Counted from the first letter of the stretch, positions 17,490 to 26,992 are shown. The stretch: 39,473 bases of DNA from Terriglobales bacterium (GCA_025934025.1 JAICYU010000008.1:1-39473); one strand, 5' to 3'. Notes: generated by a model not told the origin, from the sequence alone. Program-made: numbers and translations.

Positions 17490-18800
17490 ATGACTGCGGG
17501 GTTGGGCAAGATTAGTTCGAGATTTTCTCTAGCCGGCGTTGGTTTGCTGTGGCTGTGCATTGGATGCGGAGGTGGAGGCGCGAACGCCGGTCTGCCGGGA
17601 GGCGGAGGAGGGACCCCTTCTCCTACACCCACACCTACCCCCATTCCTACTTCCGCTATCGTCGAGCTCAGGGTGGCTGATTCCGTGGTGCCGCCAGGTG
17701 GAATTTATCAGTACCAACTGCTGCTGACCGAACCCAAGCCCATTGGCAATGGCAGCACGCGTCCAGGAGTTCCCGCCGGTCCCCGAGGCCCGGTGCGTGG
17801 GCTGGCGCTGCAAGCTCCGCGCGGGGTGGCAATCAATGATGCGTCAGGCCAGGCTTCGGGTGTCGCGGTTGTCGCACCTGACGGAACCATCACTGTGAAG
17901 CTGACCTCGCCCAATATCACGCTGGGAACGGACGTAAGTTACCCGCTGTTCACAATGACGATGCCGGTGAATGCGACGGCTACGCCGGGACAGGTTTTTC
18001 CGGTGACTCTGGATGGAGCAAACTCGTTTTTTCTGGATTCCGCCGGAAAGCAGTACACCCAGACGATCACGAATGGAACGCTCACCATCGGCGGCGTCGG
18101 CGATCAATCTATTACTGACGTGATCCCCGGAGGCGGGCTGCTGCCCGACCGCACCCTGGTCAGGGTTTTGGGAGTGGGATTCACGCCCAACACGCGCATC
18201 ACAATCGAAGGGACGAATATCTTTTTCCCTGATGACACTGTCTTTGTCAATTCCGGGGAAATTGATGTCAAGCTCTGCAACGGAACCGTAGATCCTGCAG
18301 CCACCGCATGCCCGAATACCGGAGCGAGCTTCCAACTGGATGGCGAGCGCGTCCGCGCAATCAACAAAGACAACAATAAGGTGATTGAATACTTTTCCTA
18401 CATGCGGACCGCGGATGCTCCGGGTACATCCGGAAACAATCTTGTTGCGGAAGTTCATCCTATGTTCTCGCGCCAGAGCTTCAGCGGGGCAACGCTGCCT
18501 TACTTCACTGACGCAACGCATTTCACCGGGTTAGCATTGCAGAATCCGGGTGCGGTGGATTCCACCGTGCTGCTCGAAATGTTGAATGCAAACAATGTGG
18601 CGCTGGAATCCACCACGATCGTCTTGCCCGCAGGAACCAAGATCGTGCGAGACATAAGAGATTGGTTCACCATCCCATTTGGGTCACAGGAAGTCACGGT
18701 CCGCGCTATGGTGACGACCGGACCTGCGCTACAGATGCTGGGACTATCCGGCGATTCGGCCGCTGGAACGGTTACGCCTGTAGTCCCCACGCCGCAGTAG
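17490..18800 (+). CDS. Predicted lipoprotein with cohesin/IPT-like beta domains
   Basis: SPII-like MTAGLGKISSRFSLAGVGLLWLCIGC, then Gly-rich and (PT)n linker, then beta-rich repeats. Confidence 0.75.
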   Translation: MTAGLGKISSRFSLAGVGLLWLCIGCGGGGANAGLPGGGGGTPSPTPTPTPIPTSAIVELRVADSVVPPGGIYQYQLLLTEPKPIGNGSTRPGVPAGPRGPVRGLALQAPRGVAINDASGQASGVAVVAPDGTITVKLTSPNITLGTDVSYPLFTMTMPVNATATPGQVFPVTLDGANSFFLDSAGKQYTQTITNGTLTIGGVGDQSITDVIPGGGLLPDRTLVRVLGVGFTPNTRITIEGTNIFFPDDTVFVNSGEIDVKLCNGTVDPAATACPNTGASFQLDGERVRAINKDNNKVIEYFSYMRTADAPGTSGNNLVAEVHPMFSRQSFSGATLPYFTDATHFTGLALQNPGAVDSTVLLEMLNANNVALESTTIVLPAGTKIVRDIRDWFTIPFGSQEVTVRAMVTTGPALQMLGLSGDSAAGTVTPVVPTPQ

Positions 18801-18822
18801 TCCGCTTCTGTTCGAATAAAGC

Positions 18823-18847
18823 AAAGCGGCCCTGCCGGGGCCGCTTT
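18823..18847. terminator. Strong bidirectional terminator between convergent genes
   Basis: AAAGCGGCCC-TGCCG-GGGCCGCTTT: perfect 10-bp stem with A-tract/T-tract on both sides, between the stops at 18800 (+) and 18870 (-). Confidence 0.9.
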
Positions 18848-18869
18848 TGGATATTTGCGAGCTTCCAAT

Positions 18870-19550
18870 CTAATTTCTTGGCGGAGTAGAAGTGCTTGGC
18901 GGATTGTTGGAAGTTGGTGGAGTGTTGGTTGTCGGAGTTGTGCTGGTTGGGGAAGGAGGCAAGTTGCTCGCCGGAGTACAAGGAGTCGTTGTTGTCCCAG
19001 TGGTTCCCACAGTTCCGCCGCTAGGATTCGTAGTGCCGGCCGTGGTGGAAGGCGAAGTCTGAGTTCCCATTCCGGTGGTTGAAGTTGTACCGCTGCCCGC
19101 GGTTGAACTGGTGGTAGTGCCCACGCCAGTAGTGCTGCCCGACGTGCTGCATGGCCCCGCAATCGTTCCTGCTGTGCCTGTGCTGCCAGTTGTGGCTCCT
19201 GCGGTTCCCGTTGTTGGCGATGTTGTGCTAGTGCCCATGGCGCCGCTGGCTGAAGGTGTGGTTGTCGTGCTCTGAGACGGCATTGTCGTTGTGGTTTGAG
19301 ATGGCGTTGTCGTTGTTGTGCTTTGGGACGGTGTGGTGGTTGTGGTCTGCGATCCGGTCACGCTGGGCGATCCGGGCGTGACAGTGGGTGTCCCCTGAGT
19401 AGCGCTGGGATTGCCGCTGGTTGTGGTCGTGGCGCCTGCTGCGGTGCCAGTTTGTGTTCCTGATGAGGTCGTGCCTGTGGTCCCCGTCTGTGCTGCAGCC
19501 ACTCCCATAGCCAAAGCAAATGCAAATCCTGTGAACAAGCTCTTGCGCAT
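18870..19550 (-). CDS. Secreted Thr/Ser/Gly/Pro-rich low-complexity protein
   Basis: Signal peptide MRKSLFTGFAFALAMGVAAAQ then TTTTPSQ-type repeats through to the C-terminus. Confidence 0.65.
   Translation of the reverse strand: MRKSLFTGFAFALAMGVAAAQTGTTGTTSSGTQTGTAAGATTTTSGNPSATQGTPTVTPGSPSVTGSQTTTTTPSQSTTTTTPSQTTTTMPSQSTTTTPSASGAMGTSTTSPTTGTAGATTGSTGTAGTIAGPCSTSGSTTGVGTTTSSTAGSGTTSTTGMGTQTSPSTTAGTTNPSGGTVGTTGTTTTPCTPASNLPPSPTSTTPTTNTPPTSNNPPSTSTPPRN
19255..19350 (-). repeat. Imperfect tandem coding repeat, about 24-30 bp units (TTTTPSQ)
   Basis: Encodes TTTTPSQSTTTTTPSQTTTTMPSQSTTTTPS; repeated gttgtcgttgtg/gagacgg-type units. Confidence 0.65.
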
Positions 19551-19826
19551 GCGTCCTCCACGCGTCTTTTCGACTCAGAAAGTTGCTCTTGAAGTTATAT
19601 GATGCGCTGTCGCTTTCAGTGAGATGGCGGGGTGGCAAGCCAAGGAGAACCGAGCACCGCGATGATGCCGGCCAGCGATGATGCCTGCTACGAAGGTCAA
19701 TTTTCTGGGTTTACCGTAAAATAGCGGGGTCTCCACTGTAAGTTGCTGCTGGTTCCTGTATTCTCGACTGCGCGCCAACGTGCCCTGTGTGGCGATGTTG
19801 GAACCGGGAGACGAATTGAGAGTTCG

Positions 19827-22598
19827 ATGGGAGCGATTTTGAATTCGGTGAAATCTTTCATCCGTCTAATACATCTTTTGTCCACGACGAGTTTGTTATG
19901 TGTTCTTGTGCTCACGCAAGTCTCCATGGCCCAGCAGCAAGCCGATCAGCAAAATGATCAGCAACAGAATGATCAGGAACAGGGCCAGTCTTCCGGTGAA
20001 CTTTCGGCCGACGAGATCATCCAGATTCTCCAGGAAAATCCTGACGTGCTGGCAGATGCGAAGGCCGAGATCGCCAGCCAGCTTCAGGACCGTGGCTACC
20101 CGATCACAGAGAAAGACATAACGGACGAAAAGCTGTTTAGTCAGATTCGCTCCGATGACCGGGTCCGGAAAGTAATGAGCGATGAGCTTCAAAGGCGTGG
20201 CTTTGGCGCGTCTCAGGAGTCCGAGCAACAACAGACGACGGCTCCCGCGCGTCCGCGAAACAATGCTGGACAGCGGACACCCGCGGCGGGAACAGCAAGG
20301 AACGGAAATGCCGGCCGGAATGCTCCTTCCGCAGCTTCCGGGCAAAGTACGGGTACAAACCAAACGCAAAGTCAGTACCCATTGCGCGATCTGCCGGCTA
20401 TGCGCGATCTCTACACTCAGGCGCTGAGTCCTCAGGTCGCCATTGAACGCTTCGGCGCGGCGTTGTTCCGCAACAGCGTGGCAACACTCGCCAACGGCCC
20501 GCAGCGGGCGCAGCTCGATATTCCCGTTGGTCCTGATTACGTGATCGGCCCCGGTGATCAGCTCGTGGTCGAGTACTGGGGACGGACCACGCAACGGCTG
20601 CAGCTCACCGTGGATCGGGAAGGTCGGGTGCTGTTGCCTGAAGCAGGCGGAGTGATCGTCGCAGGGCGCACCCTGGCCGACGCTCAGCAGGTCATCGAAA
20701 AATTGCTGGCGCGGCAGTTCCGAGACATTACGGTAGACGTGAGTCTGGGCAAGCTGCGGACGGTCCGGGTTTATGTCGTCGGTGATGTCAAGAATCCAGG
20801 AGCATATGACATCAGTTCACTTTCGACAGCCTTGAGCGCGCTGATTGTCGCCGGAGGGCCTACCGACGCGGGATCGTACCGCACTGTAAATCATTACCGC
20901 GGAAGAAAGCTGCTGGAAGAAGTTGATCTCTATGAGCTGATGCTCAAGGGAGTCACCTCTGGCGAGATCCACTTGGAATCTGGTGACAGCATTCAGGTGC
21001 CCACAACAGGCCCTCAAGTAACGGTTGAAGGTTCAGTACGGCGTCCCGCAATCTACGAGCTGCGCAACGAGAAAACGCTCGACCAGGTGCTGGACTTGGC
21101 GGGTGGCATTCCAGTTACCGGCGAACTCGACAATGTGAAAGTGGAAAGGATTGCCGCGCACGAGCGCAAGGAGATGCTGAACATCAACTTGCCTCAGTCC
21201 GGCGACGATACCGTGCGCCAGGCTTTCACACGCGTGGAGATCAAAGATGGCGACACTGTTACGGTGGCCCCCATCCTGCCGTACACCAATCAAGCGGTTT
21301 ATCTTCAGGGTCACGTGTTTCGTCCGGGGAAATATCCTTATAAGGAAGGCCTGAAAGTTACGGACCTGATCGGTTCCTATAACGACCTTCTTCCTGAACC
21401 GGCTGACCGTGCTGAAATCATCCGGCTGCACCCGCCAGACTACAATCCCGCGGTGATCGCATTCGATCTTCGAAGCGTGCTGGAGAAGCACGAGACCGCT
21501 CCCACTCTCCAGCCCTTCGACACGATTAGAGTCTATGGACGCTACGATGCCGATGCGCCCAAGGTCTCGATTTTTGGCCAGGTGCTGCGCCCCGGCGAAT
21601 ATCCGCTTTCTGACGGCATGACTGCGGCACAACTGGTGCGGCTTGCCGGCGGTTTCACGCGCAGCGCCTTTCGCGATCAGGCGGACCTTTCCAGTTACCA
21701 GATTGTCAACGGCGAGAAGGTGGATCTGGATCATCGTCCAGTGCCAATCGGGCGCGCGCTCACCGGAGAAGCTGATACTGACGTGTTGCTGAAGCCGGGT
21801 GATGTTCTTACGATCAGCCAGATCGGCGGATGGGAAGATATCGGAGGAGCAGTCGGCGTCTCAGGACAGGTGCTCCATCCGGGCCGATATGGAATTCAAA
21901 GCGGCGAGCGGCTCAGCTCTGTCCTGCAGCGCGCTGGAGGGTTCAGTCCGGAAGCTTATCCTTACGGCGCAATTCTTGAGCGTGCCCAGGTCCGGGAGTT
22001 TTCTGCCAGAACCCGCGATGATCTGATCGCGCGCCTGCAAGGCGGAAATTCCACAACTCGTACCACGCCGGGTAGTCTCGTGCCCACCACCGCCAGCACC
22101 GGCGCCTCATCGCAGAATAAGCAGCTTTTGGATCGCCTGAAGCAAATCCAGCCGAGCGGAAGAATGGTGATCCACATCAGCGGCGACATGGCAAAATGGG
22201 AAAAGACCGCCGCGAACATTGAACTGCGCCCGGGCGATACGCTCTTCATTCCCAAGCGCCCGAATTTTGTTATGGTCGCCGGCCAGGTTTACAGCCCGCT
22301 GGCAATTACTTACAGCAAAGGCAAACGCGCAAGCTGGTATCTAAATCAGGCTGGCGGCCCGACCACTCTCGCCGACAAGAAGAATATATTCGTCATCCGA
22401 GCGAATGGCACGGTGATCGGCCGGGGCTCCAATCAATGGTGGTCCGGCAGCATGATGAGCGCCGTGCTGCAGCCTGGAGACACCATCTACGTTCCTGACA
22501 AAGTCAGTGGAGGAAATGCCATCTTCCGCAACATTGGCCAGACCGTTCAACTTCTCTCGGGCGCGGCTGTGGCTGTCAGCGTCATCAGGACTTTCTAA
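19827..22598 (+). CDS. Polysaccharide export protein (Wza-like) with Poly_export and multiple SLBB domains
   Basis: DYVIGPGDQLVVEYWGRTTQRLQLTVDREGRVLLPEAGGVIVAGRTL (Poly_export) followed by about six SLBB-like segments (e.g. VYVVGDVKNPGAYDI, SIFGQVLRPGEYPL, GVSGQVLHPGRYGI). ATG 19827 gives a signal peptide ending SMAQQ. Confidence 0.93.
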   Translation: MGAILNSVKSFIRLIHLLSTTSLLCVLVLTQVSMAQQQADQQNDQQQNDQEQGQSSGELSADEIIQILQENPDVLADAKAEIASQLQDRGYPITEKDITDEKLFSQIRSDDRVRKVMSDELQRRGFGASQESEQQQTTAPARPRNNAGQRTPAAGTARNGNAGRNAPSAASGQSTGTNQTQSQYPLRDLPAMRDLYTQALSPQVAIERFGAALFRNSVATLANGPQRAQLDIPVGPDYVIGPGDQLVVEYWGRTTQRLQLTVDREGRVLLPEAGGVIVAGRTLADAQQVIEKLLARQFRDITVDVSLGKLRTVRVYVVGDVKNPGAYDISSLSTALSALIVAGGPTDAGSYRTVNHYRGRKLLEEVDLYELMLKGVTSGEIHLESGDSIQVPTTGPQVTVEGSVRRPAIYELRNEKTLDQVLDLAGGIPVTGELDNVKVERIAAHERKEMLNINLPQSGDDTVRQAFTRVEIKDGDTVTVAPILPYTNQAVYLQGHVFRPGKYPYKEGLKVTDLIGSYNDLLPEPADRAEIIRLHPPDYNPAVIAFDLRSVLEKHETAPTLQPFDTIRVYGRYDADAPKVSIFGQVLRPGEYPLSDGMTAAQLVRLAGGFTRSAFRDQADLSSYQIVNGEKVDLDHRPVPIGRALTGEADTDVLLKPGDVLTISQIGGWEDIGGAVGVSGQVLHPGRYGIQSGERLSSVLQRAGGFSPEAYPYGAILERAQVREFSARTRDDLIARLQGGNSTTRTTPGSLVPTTASTGASSQNKQLLDRLKQIQPSGRMVIHISGDMAKWEKTAANIELRPGDTLFIPKRPNFVMVAGQVYSPLAITYSKGKRASWYLNQAGGPTTLADKKNIFVIRANGTVIGRGSNQWWSGSMMSAVLQPGDTIYVPDKVSGGNAIFRNIGQTVQLLSGAAVAVSVIRTF

Positions 22599-22608
22599 GG
22601 AGAATTCG

Positions 22609-25074
22609 TTGCTCAAAAGGCCACAGCGGCAACTTCTGATCGCGGCCCTTGTTCTCTGGCTTTGGGCACCCGGCTTGTACAGCCAGGTAACGCCAGACGT
22701 TGCTTCTCAAAAGCCTATGCCGGAAGCAAACAACGAGCATCTGGCCAGCGCAGCGCCCACTACATTCGCTGCTAACGTTCTTCGCGACCAGAAGCAAATC
22801 TGGACGGCGCCGTTCAAAGCCAGAATCGAAGACCTGAACTGGCTGGTGCCGGTGGCCGGAGTGACTGCTGGACTCATCAACGCGGATGCAGAGTTGTCAT
22901 CCCGCATTGACACCGCCGGAACTTTCGCGCGCCATGCGAGCACTATCTCGAATGGCGGCGTGGCTTTGGCCGTGGGAGGCGCAGGCAGCCTTTATTTGCT
23001 CGGAAAACTAAGGACTGACGACCATCAACGGGAAGCAGGCATCGTGGGCGTGGAAGCGGCTACCGATAGTCTGATCGTGACGGAAGCTCTCAAGATCGTC
23101 AGCCTGCGCCAGCGCCCTACGGACGGTGCGGGCCAAGGTTTGTTTTTTGAGAACGGTTCCATCCTCAACTCCTCTTTTCCTTCGGCGCACTCCATGGTGG
23201 CATGGTCGGTCGCCAGCGCTATTTCACATGAATATCCCGGATTGTTTACTCAGGGATTTACTTATACGGCAGCTACGGCTGTGAGCCTGGCCCGCGTATA
23301 TGGCAAGCAGCACTTTCCCAGCGATGTTTTCGTTGGGGCTGTGGCGGGATGGCTGATTGGACGTCAGGTATATTCATCGCATCACGACCTTAATCTTACC
23401 GGCGGTGGCGGCTGGGGAACGTTCGACCATGATAATGCTTCGCCTGAGACTTCAGTCCGTCCCGTCTCTTTCTCGCCGTACGTTCCCATGGATAGCTGGG
23501 TGTATGGCGCATTTGATCGCCTTGCAGCCCTGGGAGCCACGCAGACCGGCTTCGCCAGTCTCAGACCTTGGACACGTCAGGAATGTGCTCGGCTGATCGA
23601 AGAGGCGCAGAGTGCGGTGGATGAAACCTCCGGCGACGAATCATCACGGCTGCTTGCAGCTCTCGAAAGGGAGTTCGCGAAGGAACTGCAGGGCGGAGAC
23701 GCGGAATACATCGGGATTGACTCTCTCTATGCTCGGACCCTTTCGACGTCCGGGCCGGCACTCACTGACGATTATCATTTCGGCCGAACCGTAGTAAACG
23801 ATTTTGGAAGGCCTTACGAGCGCGGAACCAATGCAGTAGCGGGGATCTCCGGCAGCGGCTCCTCAGGACCTCTGGGATTTTATATTCGCGGAGAATATGA
23901 GCATGCTCCTTCTGCTGCGGCAGTTCCTCAGGCAGTGCAGGATGCGATCCAGGTGGCAGATGAGAAGCCGCCGGCGCCGGCGCTTGCAACGCCGGAATTC
24001 GATCAGTTCCGATTGCTTGATGGATACGTGAGCCTCAATCTGAAAGGATGGCAGGCTTCATTCGGAAAACAGAACCTCTGGCTCGGCCCCACTCAGGATC
24101 CAATGTTATGGAGCACCAATGCGGAACCGGTTTACATGTTCCGCGTGGACCAGACGGTTCCCAAGAAACTGCCCAGCCTGCTAAAGCTCCTTGGTCCTTA
24201 CCGGATTGAGCTTTGGGAGGCCAAGCTGGCAGGCCATCATTTTATCGCTACTCAAAGCTCCCTTGGAACCGTTGTCACCCTGGGACGAAGTTTGGCGCGC
24301 CAGCCAATGGTCAATGGCTTCAAGGTGAACTTCAAGCCGACGCCCAATTTCGATTTCGGAGTCGGCGCTACCGGGCTGTGGGGCGGGCCTGATTTTCCCA
24401 TCACCTTAGGTGCGTTCCGGCATGCAGCTCTGTCCACTACGAATGCGGTTGGACGCGGACATGATCCCGGGGACCGGCGCTCCAGCTTCGACTTCAGCTA
24501 TCGGATTCCCAAACTGCGCGACCTGCTTACGTTGTATGAAGATTCAATGGTCGAAGATGAGATCTCGCCCATCGGATACCCGCGTCGCGCTGCGCATGAT
24601 GCCGGAATTTACCTGAGCCGGCTGCCCAAGCTGCCGCATATGGATTTTCGCGCCGAGGGAGCGTATACCAATCTCCCCGGTCTGTTTGAGCCCGCGGGCG
24701 GTGGCTTCTTTTATTGGAACGTCCGCTACCTCGATGGATACACCGTGAGAGGCAATATCATTGGTGACGCGACCGTAGGCAGACAGGGCATTGCATTGCG
24801 CGCGGAAACAACGTACTGGGCTGCGGCGGATAAGACCGTCAAGCTGGGCTATCGCAGCAATATCGCCGATGCCATGTTTCTCCAGGGCGGTAACCTGCGG
24901 GATATTTATGCGCGGTCCGACTGGAGCTTGAACCCAAACGTTCTGCTCTCCAGTTTTCTGCAGTACGAGTACTGGAATTTTCCGCTGCTCAGTGCGGGAG
25001 AGAAACAGAACAACTTTACTGCCGCTTTTCAGATTACGTGGCAGCCACACTGGCGAGTGAGGCATGGAAGCTAG
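22609..25074 (+). CDS. PAP2-type phosphatase domain fused to capsule-assembly Wzi-like outer membrane beta-barrel
   Basis: PAP2 motifs KIVSLRQRP, SSFPSAHS, SLARVYGKQHFPSD; C-terminal half is a beta-barrel with Wzi-like WLGPTQDPML, AYTNLPG and FQITWQPHWRV. TTG start with AAGGAG upstream and a signal peptide (LLIAALVLWLWAPGLYSQ). Confidence 0.85.
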   Translation: MLKRPQRQLLIAALVLWLWAPGLYSQVTPDVASQKPMPEANNEHLASAAPTTFAANVLRDQKQIWTAPFKARIEDLNWLVPVAGVTAGLINADAELSSRIDTAGTFARHASTISNGGVALAVGGAGSLYLLGKLRTDDHQREAGIVGVEAATDSLIVTEALKIVSLRQRPTDGAGQGLFFENGSILNSSFPSAHSMVAWSVASAISHEYPGLFTQGFTYTAATAVSLARVYGKQHFPSDVFVGAVAGWLIGRQVYSSHHDLNLTGGGGWGTFDHDNASPETSVRPVSFSPYVPMDSWVYGAFDRLAALGATQTGFASLRPWTRQECARLIEEAQSAVDETSGDESSRLLAALEREFAKELQGGDAEYIGIDSLYARTLSTSGPALTDDYHFGRTVVNDFGRPYERGTNAVAGISGSGSSGPLGFYIRGEYEHAPSAAAVPQAVQDAIQVADEKPPAPALATPEFDQFRLLDGYVSLNLKGWQASFGKQNLWLGPTQDPMLWSTNAEPVYMFRVDQTVPKKLPSLLKLLGPYRIELWEAKLAGHHFIATQSSLGTVVTLGRSLARQPMVNGFKVNFKPTPNFDFGVGATGLWGGPDFPITLGAFRHAALSTTNAVGRGHDPGDRRSSFDFSYRIPKLRDLLTLYEDSMVEDEISPIGYPRRAAHDAGIYLSRLPKLPHMDFRAEGAYTNLPGLFEPAGGGFFYWNVRYLDGYTVRGNIIGDATVGRQGIALRAETTYWAAADKTVKLGYRSNIADAMFLQGGNLRDIYARSDWSLNPNVLLSSFLQYEYWNFPLLSAGEKQNNFTAAFQITWQPHWRVRHGS

Positions 25075-26368
25075 CGGTCGCGCCGTTCCCATCTTCGAAC
25101 CTGCAGGCCCGCAGATGCGACCGCCTCAGCGGGAGAAGGTCAGCCGCATCTGGCTGCTGTGGACGCACCGGCAACTGCTATGGTCCGTGAGTTGGAAAGC
25201 TGCGCTCCTGACTTCAGCCTTCTCTCTTCTGTTGCCCACACATTATCAATCAACCGTAAAAGTCGCTCCCGGTGATAGCTCTCGCCAGACTATGGCTGCT
25301 CTCGGCAACATTGCAGGTTCTACCGGCTCATTCGGGTTGGGGCTTGATGCCGCGGCACTGTTAGGCATGAAGACGCCCGGAGCATTCTATGTTGAGATCT
25401 TGAAAAGCCAGCGTACTCAGGATCGTCTGATTGATCGTTTTGATCTGCGCCGCCATTACTGGAAATTCAAAGCATTTTCGCCCCGCGGCTACTATGAAAC
25501 GCGGAAAAAGCTTGCGGAATTTACCGACATTGAAGAGGACAAGAAGAGCGGCGTCATCAGCGTTAGTGTCAAAGACTACGATCCCGTTGCGGCTTCGCGT
25601 GTGGCGAACGCTTACATAGAAGAACTCAACCGCCTGTCGTCCGACCTGGACACGTCAGAAGCTCACCGGGAAAGAATTTTTCTTGAAGGACGGTTGGGCC
25701 AGGCCAGGAAAGATCTGGACCAGGCCTCTACGGAACTGAGCCGTTTCTCCAGCAGGAATACCATTACTGATCCCACGAGCCAGGGAAAGGCGATGGTGGA
25801 ATCGGCCGCCAGAATCCAGGGAGAACTTGTTGCCGCTGAAACGGAGCTGCGAGGATTACAGCAGATCTATTCTGACAGCAACGTTCGCGTCAGAACTCTT
25901 GCTGCGCGTATCAATGAACTCCGGCAACAGCTCAAACTGCTCAGCGGCAGTGATCCTCTCGCTGCCGAAAAGGATGGCGCTGATTTTACCGAGCATCCTT
26001 CCTTTCGCAAGCTCCCTGCGCTCAGCTATCAATACATGAATCTTTATCGGCAGGCCAAAGTGCAGGAATCGGTCTACGAGTTCCTGACGCAGCAATATGA
26101 GATGGCCCGGATCCAGGAAGCGCGCGAATTGCCCACCGTCCGGGTGGTGGATCCCGCAATGCCGCCGGAGAGGAAGTCCGGTCCTTATCGCAGCCTCATC
26201 GTGATTTCCAGTGTGATCTGCGCATTTTTTCTGGCTTGTTTCTGGATATTGGGAAGAAATGCTTGGGAAGAAATTCCGCTGGACGATCCACGGCGTGCTG
26301 TGGTTGCAGAAGCACGAAAATCTTTGAAGCGCACATTCTTCCGCAATCGAGTGAGGAGCAATGTCTAG
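25064..26368 (+). CDS. Wzz/GumC-type chain-length determinant (polysaccharide co-polymerase) without kinase domain
   Basis: N-terminal TM, PGAFYVEILKSQRTQDRLIDRFDL, coiled-coil middle, PTVRVVDPAMPPERKSGPYRSLIVISSVICAFFLACFWI C-terminal TM. Overlaps the preceding gene by 11 bp. Confidence 0.9.
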   Translation: MEASGRAVPIFEPAGPQMRPPQREKVSRIWLLWTHRQLLWSVSWKAALLTSAFSLLLPTHYQSTVKVAPGDSSRQTMAALGNIAGSTGSFGLGLDAAALLGMKTPGAFYVEILKSQRTQDRLIDRFDLRRHYWKFKAFSPRGYYETRKKLAEFTDIEEDKKSGVISVSVKDYDPVAASRVANAYIEELNRLSSDLDTSEAHRERIFLEGRLGQARKDLDQASTELSRFSSRNTITDPTSQGKAMVESAARIQGELVAAETELRGLQQIYSDSNVRVRTLAARINELRQQLKLLSGSDPLAAEKDGADFTEHPSFRKLPALSYQYMNLYRQAKVQESVYEFLTQQYEMARIQEARELPTVRVVDPAMPPERKSGPYRSLIVISSVICAFFLACFWILGRNAWEEIPLDDPRRAVVAEARKSLKRTFFRNRVRSNV

Positions 26369-26981
26369 CATCGGAGGGAGTTCGAGTTCGAGATCACGCT
26401 TGTATTTCGAGGAACTGGCGGCACTGGTTCCGGTATTGCCTTACGAAGCAATGGATCGAATCGTGGAGTTGATTGTGGGGGCATGCCGCGAAGAGCGCAC
26501 CATCTTCGTCTTCGGCAACGGAGGCAGCGCCGCATCGGCCTCCCACATGGTCTGCGACCTGAATAAGGGAGTAGCTCAATCTGCAGCAACTTCGCGCATC
26601 AAAGCCATGGCCCTCACCGATAACGTTCCGCTGCTTACCGCTTGGGCCAATGATTTGAGTTATGAGCATGTGTTCTCCGAGCAACTCAAGAATTTTGTCC
26701 AGCCGGGCGATGTTGTGCTGGCACTAAGCTGCACTGGGAATTCGCGAAATGTCCTGGCTGGGCTGAGAACGGCGCGCGACTTGGGCGCAACTGCGGCGGG
26801 GCTGGCCGGCTTTGAAGGCGGAGCCATGAAAGAGCTTTGCGACGTATGCGCGGTAGTGCCTTGCGAGAACATGCAAATTGTTGAGGATATGCACCAAGCC
26901 ATGCTGCACTCAATTTGCTGCTCCGTCGGCGAATGCCTTCGGGAACCAAGGCCCGCGTTCCGCTTAACTGCCGCGCGCTGA
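26361..26981 (+). CDS. SIS-domain sugar isomerase, phosphoheptose isomerase (GmhA)-like
   Basis: TIFVFGNGGSAASASHMVCDLNKG, NDLSYEHVFSEQLKNFVQPGDVVLALSCTGNSRNVL. Confidence 0.87.
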   Translation: MSSIGGSSSSRSRLYFEELAALVPVLPYEAMDRIVELIVGACREERTIFVFGNGGSAASASHMVCDLNKGVAQSAATSRIKAMALTDNVPLLTAWANDLSYEHVFSEQLKNFVQPGDVVLALSCTGNSRNVLAGLRTARDLGATAAGLAGFEGGAMKELCDVCAVVPCENMQIVEDMHQAMLHSICCSVGECLREPRPAFRLTAAR

Positions 26982-26992
26982 AAAGCTTTTGC

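Noticed and set aside
18500-19162. 220-aa minus-strand ORF overlapping the Thr-rich gene in another frame
   Set aside because: R/P/L-rich alternate frame of a GC-rich repeat and overlaps the lipoprotein gene and terminator; the 18870..19550 frame has a signal peptide instead.
19935-19985. GATCAGCA/AATGATCAG repeats considered as a non-coding repeat array
   Set aside because: They simply encode the Q/N/D-rich N-terminus of the export protein.
21033-21734. 233-aa minus-strand ORF (and 19896..20594, 232 aa) inside the SLBB export gene
   Set aside because: Antisense to a confidently identified gene; no family motifs.
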